Below are positions 8,431 through 16,600 of a stretch of 64,000 nucleotides of DNA, piece after piece. A program made the translations under genes and the position numbers. Every line of letters starts with the position of its first letter. Positions within the stretch are counted from its first letter, which is position 1. The DNA comes from Sellimonas sp963559135 (GTDB taxonomy: Bacteria > Bacillota > Clostridia > Lachnospirales > Lachnospiraceae). The notes beneath the pieces are model-generated. The model did not search any database. It was not told the DNA's origin and saw nothing but the letters and a program-made list of their open reading frames with translations. The stretch covers positions 1 to 64,000 of the forward strand of contig CAUWJP010000006.1 of the NCBI GenBank assembly GCA_963559135.1, read 5' to 3'.

Positions 8431-8943
8431 TTATTTTTCAATTTTCTCTATAATTTCCAGGCCTGCCTGGGTCTCCAGAATTCTCCCGAACATTGGGATC
8501 TCAAGGCTTGCTTTTCGCTTATGTCGGTCGATTTTACGGATCATGGCCTCCCGCCCTTTCAATGGGCCCTCGGTGATCTGGATCCGGCCGTTTTCGATGA
8601 TTCCGGTTGACATCTCGACAACCTGTTTTTCTTTTCCAAACTCAGTCAGAAAATTGACTTCTTCCTGTGTTAATGGAATAATTTCCCGCCCTGTTCCGAT
8701 CAGCTTTGTAAGACCGATCACATTTTTCAGGTTAAGATATAGTTGTTCAATCTCATCTGTAATCATGAAAACATATCCTGGAAACAGAATTTTCTGTTCC
8801 AGATGCCATTCTCCTTTGTACTTCTTCATTGATTCATAGTAAGGGATAAAGCAGCGCTTTAGAATCCCTTGGTCGATCATTTTTTCACACTGTGTGATGA
8901 TCTCTTCCTCGGTACCGGTGCGTACCTGTACTACATACCACAT
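8431..8943 (-). CDS. loaP: LoaP-type NusG paralogue, processive antiterminator
   Basis: A 170-residue NusG family protein. The NGN domain starts at WYVVQVRTGTEEEI, with LFPGYVFMI near residue 74 as the NusG core strand and FIPYYESMKK matching the LoaP/RfaH side of the family. The KOW domain is residues 118-165 (GRIQITEGPLKGREAMI). Specialised NusG paralogues of the LoaP clade sit inside polysaccharide or antibiotic operons of Firmicutes. There they bind an RNA hairpin in the leader and let polymerase pass downstream terminators. The context fits exactly: it lies between the dehydratase and the sugar genes and is flanked by two terminator hairpins. AGAGGA is placed five bases before the ATG. 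The family assignment is firm; LoaP rather than another NusG paralogue rests on context. Confidence 0.85.
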   Translation of the reverse strand: MWYVVQVRTGTEEEIITQCEKMIDQGILKRCFIPYYESMKKYKGEWHLEQKILFPGYVFMITDEIEQLYLNLKNVIGLTKLIGTGREIIPLTQEEVNFLTEFGKEKQVVEMSTGIIENGRIQITEGPLKGREAMIRKIDRHKRKASLEIPMFGRILETQAGLEIIEKIEK

Positions 8944-9034
8944 AGAAGTCCTCTTTCTTCAAACGAGGCCTTGTCGTATCTGGTTTATAAAACTGTGAGG
9001 GTTGCGGCCATTCTGCCATATAAAATTTTGTATG

Positions 9035-9088
9035 AAAAAAGCATACTCTTTTCACTTCCAAATCCATGAAAGTAAAAAGGGTATGCTT
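9035..9088 (-). terminator. Long terminator hairpin upstream of loaP
   Basis: The plus-strand segments 9039-9057 and 9070-9088 pair over about 19 positions (AAGCATAC core, one mismatch and one wobble). On the minus strand the stem is followed by six Ts (9035-9040). It would end transcripts coming from the dehydratase gene before loaP, unless antiterminated. Confidence 0.75.
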
Positions 9089-9094
9089 CGCCAT

Positions 9095-9119
9095 TTCACC
9101 CGGACAATTTCCGGATGAA
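9095..9119 (-). promoter_or_regulatory. Candidate LoaP recognition hairpin in the loaP leader
   Basis: The arms TTCATCCGGA and TCCGGGTGAA (read on the minus strand) make a ten-pair stem with a five-base loop, directly before the long terminator at 9035-9088. LoaP regulators are known to act through a leader RNA hairpin upstream of the terminators they suppress. This is the best-placed candidate, but no sequence consensus was tested. Confidence 0.35.
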
Positions 9120-9218
9120 GCACGATATACGCTCATGACCACTTTCCCATTCAAACGCGACAAAGCGACGATTTGATTTGGTTAAGATATTTTCACGCTA
9201 CAAAGTAGCATTTTGTCT

Positions 9219-11111
9219 TTACTCTGCTTTTTTCTTGTACTGATAAGTTGTTACAATCTCGGATACTCGTTCTTTTACATCTGAAACTTCCTTGTAACAT
9301 GCATCTTTCAGTTCTGCAAGCTGCAGGAGGAATCTGTCGTCATCCATATCGATCGGTTCTCCGATGAAAATCAGATTATTATCTGTTTTATGCAGACCTT
9401 CTTCTGCCATCAAAAGCTCTTCGTAAAGCTTTTCACCAGGTCTAAGACCTGTAAACTTGATTTCGATATCCACTCCCGGTTTCAGTCCGGAAAGTTTAAT
9501 CAGGTTTGTAGCAAGATCGAGAATCTTGACCGGTTCTCCCATATCAAGAACGAAGATCTCGCCTCCTTCTGCATAGGAACCTGCTGTCAGCACAAGGGAT
9601 ACTGCTTCCGGAATCGTCATGAAGTACCGAATAATATCCGGGTGTGTGACTGTAACCGGGCCGCCTTCTGCAATCTGCTTTTTGAACAGTGGAATTACAC
9701 TTCCATTGCTTCCCAGTACGTTTCCGAAGCGTACTGCCGCAAAAGTGGTTCCTTTGGAATGGCGGGACATCATCTGAATGACCATCTCGCACATTCTCTT
9801 GCTGGCACCCATGATATTGGTTGGATTGACCGCTTTATCTGTCGAAATCAGGACAAATCTTTCTACACCGTATTCATTGGCAAGTTTTGCCGTATTGTAG
9901 GTTCCGAATACATTGTTCTTGATTGCCTCATTCGGGCTTGTCTCCATCAACGGTACATGCTTATGAGCTGCCGCATGGAATACAAGTTGCGGATGATATG
10001 TGGAAAATACTTTTTCCAGACATCCGGTATCCCTCACTGATCCGATCAATGCGACCAGGTTCATAGACGGATATTTTCTTTTCAGTTCCTGTTCAATATC
10101 ATAGGCATTATTTTCGTAAATGTCAAATATGATCAGCTGTTTTGCTCCGTATGCTGCAATCTGCCGGCAAAGCTCGCTTCCGATGGAACCGCCTCCTCCA
10201 GTGACAAGTACGACTTTGTCTTTTACATAGGCAGAAATCTCTGCGAGATCCATCCGGATACTTTCCCGTCCAAGCAGCTCTTCAATCTCTACCGGACGGA
10301 TAGAGCTTACTTTTACTTCTCCGTTGACCAGCTGATAAACCGCTGGAACAATCTGCATTTCACATCCTGTTTCCTTGCAGATCTCCAGGATTTTCTTCTT
10401 TTCAGAAGCTGAGATCGCCGGAATGGCAAAGATAATTTTCTGAATCTGATATTTCTTCACCATCTCAGGAATGTCTTCTCGTGTTCCGACAATCGGAATG
10501 CCGTCGATATAACGGTTCTTTTTGTTTTTGTTATCGTCAATAATACAGCGGATTCTTGTGTGCATCTTGTCTCCGCTTTTATTAAATTCACTGATAATTG
10601 CACGTCCCGCTTCGCCGGCGCCGATGATCATCGTATTTTTAACATCTCTGGATTCTACAGCCGCAGCTGAAGTCCTTGTGACAACCATCCGGTAAATCCG
10701 GTAGGAAAACCGGATTCCCGTTATCAGGAAGTACTGAAGAATTCCTCCCATCACATAGTAGGAAATCGGCATTCTATGGAAAAGAACGGTCGTTCCTACA
10801 ATATGAAGCGCCATGGAAATCGCACATACAATGGTCGTTCTTGACAGTTCGTCAAAACTTGCAAACCGCCACATGCTCCGGTACAGTTTGAATGCAAACA
10901 TCAGAATCAGTGTACATACGGTATGGATTGGAATATACCTCACCCAGGTTTGAAGGTATTCCATCGGAATGTCTGAGAAGCGGAAATCGAATCTCAGCCA
11001 TAATGCCAGTCCATAAGACACATTCATTACAATTACATCATAGATAAACAGTAAGATTGAGATACGTACCCAATGATACAGAAATAACTTATCTGTCATC
11101 CATTTCCTCAT
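9219..11111 (-). CDS. Membrane-bound UDP-sugar 4,6-dehydratase (CapD/PglF family)
   Basis: NAD-dependent dehydratase/epimerase acting on UDP-GlcNAc-type sugars to give a 4-keto-6-deoxy intermediate. The 630-residue protein has about four N-terminal membrane helices (residues 12-135) and a regulatory Rossmann domain with MIIGAGEAGRAI near 163. The catalytic short-chain dehydrogenase domain has VLVTGGGGSIGSELCRQ near 298, VFHAAAHKHVPLME near 375 and VLISTDKAVNPTNIMGASKR near 415. The full length matches PglF/WbpM-type enzymes rather than the short soluble forms. AGGAG precedes the ATG. Its product is the expected substrate of the aminotransferase at 7131-8366, so these two genes plus the sugar transferase define the initiating amino sugar. 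Confidence 0.9.
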   Translation of the reverse strand: MRKWMTDKLFLYHWVRISILLFIYDVIVMNVSYGLALWLRFDFRFSDIPMEYLQTWVRYIPIHTVCTLILMFAFKLYRSMWRFASFDELSRTTIVCAISMALHIVGTTVLFHRMPISYYVMGGILQYFLITGIRFSYRIYRMVVTRTSAAAVESRDVKNTMIIGAGEAGRAIISEFNKSGDKMHTRIRCIIDDNKNKKNRYIDGIPIVGTREDIPEMVKKYQIQKIIFAIPAISASEKKKILEICKETGCEMQIVPAVYQLVNGEVKVSSIRPVEIEELLGRESIRMDLAEISAYVKDKVVLVTGGGGSIGSELCRQIAAYGAKQLIIFDIYENNAYDIEQELKRKYPSMNLVALIGSVRDTGCLEKVFSTYHPQLVFHAAAHKHVPLMETSPNEAIKNNVFGTYNTAKLANEYGVERFVLISTDKAVNPTNIMGASKRMCEMVIQMMSRHSKGTTFAAVRFGNVLGSNGSVIPLFKKQIAEGGPVTVTHPDIIRYFMTIPEAVSLVLTAGSYAEGGEIFVLDMGEPVKILDLATNLIKLSGLKPGVDIEIKFTGLRPGEKLYEELLMAEEGLHKTDNNLIFIGEPIDMDDDRFLLQLAELKDACYKEVSDVKERVSEIVTTYQYKKKAE

Positions 11112-11148
11112 ACTACTTTACTCCTCATACTTTTATTCCCACAGTTTT

Positions 11149-12651
11149 TTACTGTGTAATTTTTTCCCCACTCAAAATCCGGTTAATTTTGCTTGAAATG
11201 CTGCTTACTGAAACTTCGTTCGGATTCATCACATACAGCATCTGGCTTCCGGATGAATAACACGTATTCGTATTTCCTGTTCCGATCGCATTATCGGTCA
11301 GGATACTCCAGCTACCGCCTGAATTCAGCTGCATCTGGATCAGTTTTGAGAGCTGGTCCATGGATACGTTTGTTTCTACACAATCCTCGAGCTCTTTCAC
11401 GATATCCATTGCTCTGGTGAGCATAGACGGTGTCAGCATCTTGTTGATAATTGCTGTAATAACGGCTTCCTGATTCTTTCCACGCTGGTTGTCTCCGGAA
11501 GCAAAGCTGTGACGCTCCCTTGAAAAGGCAAGTGCCTGTTCACCATTCAAGTGGTTGACTCCCTGCTGGAAAGAATATCCGCCCGCCTCAAATGCGTATT
11601 CGGAATTCACATCAATTCCGCCGAGTGTATCGACAATCTCAATCAAAGAGGTAAAGTTCACTCTCGCATAGTAGTTAATATCGGTATTATAAAGCTGTTC
11701 CAGTGTTGCCATAGAAACATCCACACCGTAGATTCCTGCATGAGTCAGCTTATCCCGCTGATTTCCGGAAACGCCCGGAAGTGTAACGTAATAGTCACGT
11801 GGTGTCGTTGTAAGAAGCACCTGACGTGTCTCCGGATTGACCGTTGCGATAATGTTCACGTCGCTTCGGCTGTTTGTAGAAATCGGACCATACACATCAA
11901 TACCGCTGATATAAACATTAAACGGCTCTGTCACGCTCTGATCTACTTTTTCCAGTTTTGTATCAATTCCATACTGGTACAAAATGCGAACCTGATCTTC
12001 ATATCCTTCAATCTCATCTGCAATCAGGCTGTTGAATGCCTCATTATAGATAGCTGCCTCAATTCTTCCATCCAGAAGAGCCTGTGCCTCTTCCTGAACA
12101 GTACTGAACTCTGTCACATTTGGTTCCTGTCCAATCAGTGTCGACAGCTTGGTAATCATCTTTTCATTGTTCGTCTGATCTGCAGCAGTCTGAACTCCAA
12201 AAATATAATTTTCTGCGTCCAAAATCGACTCGGCGCTGTCTTCTTTTTTCACCACAACAATCATATTGTCGGTTTTATACTCAGCACCGCCAATATTGCT
12301 GATTGCCTGATGCATATTCATAAAATAATAGGTGCCGAAAGCAAGTGCGGCACTGATCAGAATACTCAGTACAATTCCCACAATATGAATTTTGTTTCTG
12401 ATATACTGCATTCCGAACGTAAGCGCAAACAAAAGCAGAAGAACAACAGCTCCTGCTGCCAGATATTTCGTCGGAATCATTCCACTGTTAAACAGGATAC
12501 CGACAAAAATCACAGAAATCAAAAGCTGGATCACTGCAATTACTTTTCCAAGAGTATTTCTCCCTTTTTTCTCGTCGTAATGCTGGGAACTGTGATAGTG
12601 GCTGTCGCTGCGGTGCCTCCTCCGCTCCCTTTGCTCTCTTCTCTGCGGCAT
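11149..12651 (-). CDS. LytR-CpsA-Psr (LCP) family glycopolymer ligase
   Basis: Transfers undecaprenyl-linked glycopolymers onto peptidoglycan at the outer face of the membrane. The 500-residue protein begins with a basic, His/Arg-rich cytoplasmic tail and three hydrophobic segments (about residues 37-125). An accessory extracellular region follows, then the LCP domain from about 245: DVYGPISTNSRSDVNII, TTPRDYYVTLPG, DKLTHAGIYG, and ALAFSRERHSFASGDNQRG with the conserved arginines that bind the pyrophosphate head. The ATG at 12651 is chosen because AAGGAG lies eight bases upstream; a GTG three codons earlier falls on the ribosome binding site. Its place in the locus suggests that it anchors this polysaccharide to the wall. 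Confidence 0.9.
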   Translation of the reverse strand: MPQRREQRERRRHRSDSHYHSSQHYDEKKGRNTLGKVIAVIQLLISVIFVGILFNSGMIPTKYLAAGAVVLLLLFALTFGMQYIRNKIHIVGIVLSILISAALAFGTYYFMNMHQAISNIGGAEYKTDNMIVVVKKEDSAESILDAENYIFGVQTAADQTNNEKMITKLSTLIGQEPNVTEFSTVQEEAQALLDGRIEAAIYNEAFNSLIADEIEGYEDQVRILYQYGIDTKLEKVDQSVTEPFNVYISGIDVYGPISTNSRSDVNIIATVNPETRQVLLTTTPRDYYVTLPGVSGNQRDKLTHAGIYGVDVSMATLEQLYNTDINYYARVNFTSLIEIVDTLGGIDVNSEYAFEAGGYSFQQGVNHLNGEQALAFSRERHSFASGDNQRGKNQEAVITAIINKMLTPSMLTRAMDIVKELEDCVETNVSMDQLSKLIQMQLNSGGSWSILTDNAIGTGNTNTCYSSGSQMLYVMNPNEVSVSSISSKINRILSGEKITQ

Positions 12652-12669
12652 TTTTATCACTCCTTTTGC

Positions 12670-13452
12670 CTACTGTACATTCAATGTAAACTCTTCAATA
12701 TTTGACGTATTGTTATTTGTATCCATCACATAGTAACGGATTGTATATGTACCTGGAACGGAAGTGTTATATTCTCCGTCCGCATGAATCCGTCTGGATA
12801 ATGTCGCCGCATCATCCTGATCATCCACCACCTGATCAATCACGGAAAGGACATCAAACGTCTCCCCTGCCTTGATAGATCTGGATGTCTCCGTGAGACG
12901 AATTGCAGGACTTGCTCCATTTGGCGTGAGTTCTCCTGTATTTTGTTCAGTATCAGCGGATGCCTGATCCTGTGCTTCTTCCGTTTCATTGGAAGTTTCT
13001 TCGGAAGCATTTTCCTCTGTCTGGGCATCCTCATTTTTCGTTTCTTCTGTCTGCGGTGTCTCTTCTTCAGCCTTTTCTTCTGTTTCAGGCTGACTGACAT
13101 CCTGCTCTGCCTGTCCGGTTCCTTCATAATTGACCATGCGTGTTGCAATTCCGACGTTATTGCTTTCATCGATCACCGCATACTGGACAATCGCCCGCTT
13201 TCCGTCGCTTACTACAGTGATTTTGTCAATAAAAATCTGATCCGTCAAATCTCCGTCCCGGTTGTCTTCGGCAGTTACATCAGCGAGAAGCACTTCATAA
13301 TCGTCACCGTCTTTGTAAGTGATTTCCTTCTCTTTATCTTCGATCGTAATGACCGGTGCTGTTTTATCCTGTGAAACACTGATTGCGACTGCAGCAACTA
13401 CAAATATTGCACAACCGATCGCCAGACACAGGGGTAATAGCCTTTGTCTCAT
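12670..13452 (-). CDS. Exported Ig-like domain protein with acidic linker
   Basis: A 260-residue secreted or membrane-anchored protein with one N-terminal hydrophobic segment (residues 5-26) and no cleavable-site certainty. Residues 30-108 (APVITIEDKEKEITYKDGD onward) resemble a DUF5011/HYR-like Ig fold. Residues 112-170 are a Glu/Thr/Gln-rich disordered linker. Residues 175-260 form a second Ig-like unit ending GTYTIRYYVMDTNNN, the usual bacterial Ig closing motif. It lies between the tyrosine kinase and the LCP ligase, with short gaps on both sides, so it is probably co-expressed and may act at the wall with the polymer assembly machinery. No enzymatic motif is visible; its function is unknown. 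Confidence 0.7.
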   Translation of the reverse strand: MRQRLLPLCLAIGCAIFVVAAVAISVSQDKTAPVITIEDKEKEITYKDGDDYEVLLADVTAEDNRDGDLTDQIFIDKITVVSDGKRAIVQYAVIDESNNVGIATRMVNYEGTGQAEQDVSQPETEEKAEEETPQTEETKNEDAQTEENASEETSNETEEAQDQASADTEQNTGELTPNGASPAIRLTETSRSIKAGETFDVLSVIDQVVDDQDDAATLSRRIHADGEYNTSVPGTYTIRYYVMDTNNNTSNIEEFTLNVQ

Positions 13453-13473
13453 CTTAACGTTCTCCTAAATCAA

Positions 13474-14166
13474 TTATTTATCGTTTCCATAATGTCCGTA
13501 GTACTTGCCATAGTACTTGCCGCAATATTTATTCTGTTTCATGGATACTTTGTTCAGAACAACGCCCAGGATATTACATCCTGTTTTGGAAAGCTGATCC
13601 TTTACGGAACGGGCAAACTTGTAGCTGATCGTATTGGCTGAAATAACAAGAATCGCCGCGTCACATACAGCAGATACGATGGCACTGTCAATAACACTTC
13701 CAAGCGGAGGTGTATCAATAATAATATAATCATAGATGTTTCTTGCCTCTTTTAACAGTGCGGCAAACTTTTTGCTTCCGAGAAGCTCTGCCGGATTTGG
13801 CGGAACCGGACCTGCAAAAATAGCAAACAGCCCTTTTTCATTTGTCTTGCAGAGAATTTCAGAGAGCTCTCCCTGTCCTGAAAGGAAATGTGTCAATCCT
13901 TTCAGCTCTCCTGTTACTTTGTATCGTCCGGCAAGAACGGATTTTCTAAGATCCGCGTCAATAAAAAGCACCTTTTTCCCTGCCTCTGCAAGAGAATATG
14001 CAGTCGCTATGGACACAGTACTTTTTCCTTCACTTGGTGTACAGCTTGTGATTGCGATAATCTTGTTTTCCTCTCCGGAAAATTCAATATTTGTACGAAG
14101 CTGTTTGTAGGATTCATTGATTCTGTAATCCTGCAAACTTTTTAAATTCAGTGATATTTCTTTCAT
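13474..14166 (-). CDS. cpsD: CpsD/CapB-type bacterial tyrosine kinase
   Basis: Cytoplasmic BY-kinase of 230 residues that autophosphorylates and controls polysaccharide export and chain length with its membrane partner. Walker A is ITSCTPSEGKSTV near residue 40, Walker A-prime is VLFIDADLRKS near 68, and Walker B is DYIIIDTPPLG near 145. The C-terminus is a tyrosine cluster (KYCGKYYGKYYGHYG), the usual autophosphorylation tail. The ATG at 14166 is preferred to an upstream TTG because GGGAGG is correctly spaced only for the ATG. It follows the CpsC gene by 18 bp and CpsB is the first gene of the operon, giving the complete kinase/adaptor/phosphatase set. Confidence 0.93.
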   Translation of the reverse strand: MKEISLNLKSLQDYRINESYKQLRTNIEFSGEENKIIAITSCTPSEGKSTVSIATAYSLAEAGKKVLFIDADLRKSVLAGRYKVTGELKGLTHFLSGQGELSEILCKTNEKGLFAIFAGPVPPNPAELLGSKKFAALLKEARNIYDYIIIDTPPLGSVIDSAIVSAVCDAAILVISANTISYKFARSVKDQLSKTGCNILGVVLNKVSMKQNKYCGKYYGKYYGHYGNDK

Positions 14167-14184
14167 CTTCAGACCTCCCAAACC

Positions 14185-14961
14185 TTACTTTTTCGCAGTT
14201 TTTTTCTGGAAATTCCGGGCCGAGAGCCCTTTTACACGTTTTTTGTTCTTTGTATTTGCCCCATCATAAATCGGAATGGACGCAAGTACATTCAGTCCAA
14301 GATATGTTTCTACATCTTCCGGTGTCTTTACTGTATCGTCCAGCATAAAGATCAGAATGATAATACCAGCTGAAATCAGAATTCCCAGGATTGCGCCGAT
14401 CAGCGTATTACGCATTACGCTCGGGCTGCTCGGACTGTCCGGAAGATTTGCTTCCTCTACAGTCTTAACGGAGTCAACATCCATAATCTCCTGGATCTGA
14501 ATTCCTACTGCCTGGCGTACCGCATCTGCGATATCTCTTGCCTGCTTTGGCTGTGCATCTTCTACATTGATGGACATGACACGGGTATCCGTCGGAGTTG
14601 TAACTGTAATCTTATCAGCAAGCTCTTGTGTGTCCATATCAAGATTCAGAACAGAGACGACTTCTTCCAGAACCGGACGGCTCTTTACAAGCTCTGCATA
14701 GTCTTTTGTCAGCTGAGATCCTGTCTGCAGGTCACTGTATGTCACGTTTCCAGAGTCAGTTGTTTTGGTCAGCACATAGAACTTGGTTGTTGATGTGTAC
14801 ATTGGCGTAATAAAAAGTTTGGTTCCAACAAATGCCAGAAGTCCCAGCAGGATTCCTGACAGAATAATAATATGTGCCTTGCTCCATAACGTCATAAACA
14901 ATTCGGTGAGATCTATTGTAATCTCATCATTTTCTTTCACATTCTGGTTTGTCCCTTCCAT
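14185..14961 (-). CDS. cpsC: CpsC/CapA-type Wzz-like chain-length determinant and kinase activator
   Basis: Membrane adaptor of 258 residues. A short cytoplasmic N-terminus (EITIDLTELFMTLWSKA) leads to the first membrane helix at about residues 30-50, followed by an extracellular coiled Wzz domain and a second helix near 178-200. The C-terminal cytoplasmic tail activates the tyrosine kinase in this family. EANLPDSPSSPSV just before the second helix is the proline-rich Wzz signature. The ATG at 14961 is taken as start; a GTG two codons earlier lies too near the GGAAGG. The downstream kinase gene begins 18 bp after the stop. Confidence 0.9.
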   Translation of the reverse strand: MEGTNQNVKENDEITIDLTELFMTLWSKAHIIILSGILLGLLAFVGTKLFITPMYTSTTKFYVLTKTTDSGNVTYSDLQTGSQLTKDYAELVKSRPVLEEVVSVLNLDMDTQELADKITVTTPTDTRVMSINVEDAQPKQARDIADAVRQAVGIQIQEIMDVDSVKTVEEANLPDSPSSPSVMRNTLIGAILGILISAGIIILIFMLDDTVKTPEDVETYLGLNVLASIPIYDGANTKNKKRVKGLSARNFQKKTAKK

Positions 14962-14991
14962 AAACACTATACCTTCCTAATTCATTCTCAT

Positions 14992-15726
14992 TTAGTACTC
15001 GTCAATCTCTTCGTTGCGAAGAACCTTCTTGGCATTTTGCCCGAAAATCTGGTCCGCATATTCTTCTCCACAGCGTTTGACAACTTCTTTGTATGCCTCC
15101 CGCATCTTAGGTGAACGTTTCTCCGAACCGTGTGCATCTGTCCCTACAAGCTGAACAAGATGCAATTTTAAAGCCTCGCGCAGAAACTTCTTTACGCTTC
15201 TGCCGTAACTTCCTGTAATGCTTCCTGCGTTCACCTGGAGATATGCCCCCATCTCTCTGAGATACTCAGCATTTGAGATATCTTCTCTCAGACAGCTGTA
15301 ACGCTCGAAATGTGCAATAATAACGGTGTATCCGCTCATTTGAAGCTTTCTCACAGCATTCAGGATATACTGGAAATCGTCTCCCGGTGAAAATTCCACC
15401 AGGATATATCTGGATTTTCTGATGCTGACTGCCTTCCCGGTCTTTAAAAGCTCCGGAACCTCCTCCCCATAATAGATCTCCATACCAAGGCAGATCTGCA
15501 TTTTCGGGTGAACTTCCTTTGCAAGCTTTCTCGTCAGGAGCAGCTGTTTCTTAATCAGGTCGATATCATTTTTCCCTCTCTGCTTGTGATAGTGAGGGGT
15601 CGCAACCACGATCTGTATCCCCTCGTCCCACGCTTTTTCAAGCATGGCTTTTGTTTCTCCCGGAGACTGGGATCCATCATCCACCCCCGGCAGAATGTGA
15701 CAATGAATATCTACAAACTGGTTCAT
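14992..15726 (-). CDS. cpsB: CpsB/YwqE-type manganese-dependent protein-tyrosine phosphatase
   Basis: PHP-fold phosphatase of 244 residues that dephosphorylates the CpsD kinase. The metal ligands are in DIHCHILPGVDDG (residues 6-18), ATPHYHKQ near 42, EIYYGEE near 83, IIAHFERY near 135 and GTDAHG near 192, the complete PHP set. It is the first gene of the polysaccharide operon. A strong promoter lies 43 bases upstream and GGAGTAGGATAG precedes the ATG. It is named by family; direct phosphatase activity is inferred from the conserved metal site and the adjacent kinase. Confidence 0.93.
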   Translation of the reverse strand: MNQFVDIHCHILPGVDDGSQSPGETKAMLEKAWDEGIQIVVATPHYHKQRGKNDIDLIKKQLLLTRKLAKEVHPKMQICLGMEIYYGEEVPELLKTGKAVSIRKSRYILVEFSPGDDFQYILNAVRKLQMSGYTVIIAHFERYSCLREDISNAEYLREMGAYLQVNAGSITGSYGRSVKKFLREALKLHLVQLVGTDAHGSEKRSPKMREAYKEVVKRCGEEYADQIFGQNAKKVLRNEEIDEY

Positions 15727-15768
15727 CTATCCTACTCCAATCTTTCCCATACTATTGCTTTATCAACT

Positions 15769-15798
15769 ATTATACGGTAGTCACTCTGCAGTTTTCAA
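15769..15798 (-). promoter_or_regulatory. Sigma-A promoter of the polysaccharide operon
   Basis: On the minus strand TTGAAA (15793-15798) and TATAAT (15769-15774) are separated by 18 bases. It is placed to start the cpsBCD-led transcript. Confidence 0.75.
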
Positions 15799-15876
15799 GC
15801 AATAGTTACAATCCTTTCTATTTTTTTACATCGTTATTACAAAATATTACAGCAACTCCTCCTCTCCGCTCAGGCC

Positions 15877-16554
15877 TCATTCCTGTTTTCCTCTTGATTC
15901 CCGGCAGAAAGATTCTATTTTTTCCACAACTTCTTCAATCGTCATCTCCGAGCTGTCCACCAGTTCAGCGTCTTCTGCGCGGCATAATGGGGAAATCTCT
16001 CTGGTCATATCTCTTCGGTCACGTTCTTCAATATCTGCTGCGATCTGATCATAATCGCAGTCTTCCCCTTTGTTCAACAATTCATTGTACCGTCGTCTGG
16101 CTCTCGTGTCAACACTTGCCGTCAGGAATATCTTAATATCTGCATCCGGCAGAACGCTTGTTCCAATGTCTCTTCCATCCATCACAACATCCTCCCGTTT
16201 CGCGAGATCACGCTGCAGTTCCAGTAATTTGGCGCGTACTGCTGAAATAGCAGAGCTTTTTGATGCCATATTTCCGACCGCTTCCTCCCGGAGATGATCC
16301 GTGATATTTTCGTCATTTACATAAATCTGCTGCTTTCCATTTTCATAGGCAATGTCGATTGTTACCGCTTCACACGCCTTTGTAATCGCCGCTTCATCGT
16401 CCGGCTGAATTCCTTTTGTCAGAAAATAATAGGCAAGCCCACGGTACATTGCACCGGTATCTACATAAATAAAACCTTTTCTTTCTGCCAGAAGTTTTGC
16501 TATTGTACTCTTTCCGGCCCCTGCCGGTCCGTCAATCGCTATCTGATAACCCAT
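15877..16554 (-). CDS. cmk: Cytidylate kinase
   Basis: Phosphorylates CMP and dCMP with ATP in the cytoplasm. The 225-residue protein has the P-loop IAIDGPAGAGKST at residues 6-17, YVDTGAMYRGLAYYF near 32, DGRDIGTSVLPDA near 125 and the CMP-binding RARRRYNELL segment near 155. The length is normal for the family. The ATG at 16554 is preferred because GGAGG directly abuts the upstream ATG, leaving no spacing for it. It follows the flavoprotein gene by 46 bases and is probably cotranscribed with it. Confidence 0.95.
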   Translation of the reverse strand: MGYQIAIDGPAGAGKSTIAKLLAERKGFIYVDTGAMYRGLAYYFLTKGIQPDDEAAITKACEAVTIDIAYENGKQQIYVNDENITDHLREEAVGNMASKSSAISAVRAKLLELQRDLAKREDVVMDGRDIGTSVLPDADIKIFLTASVDTRARRRYNELLNKGEDCDYDQIAADIEERDRRDMTREISPLCRAEDAELVDSSEMTIEEVVEKIESFCRESRGKQE

Positions 16555-16600
16555 TTTCTTCATCCTCCGCTACTATATTTATTCTCCGTCTGACTGCTCC

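Noticed and set aside
8885..9163. A 92-residue minus-strand frame overlapping the start of loaP
   Set aside because: It lacks a ribosome binding site, runs through the terminator hairpin, and overlaps the well-supported loaP start.
11551..12705. A 384-codon plus-strand frame across the LCP gene
   Set aside because: It is antisense to a clear LCP domain, Cys/His-rich with no domain pattern, and has no promoter or ribosome binding site. It is an effect of codon bias.
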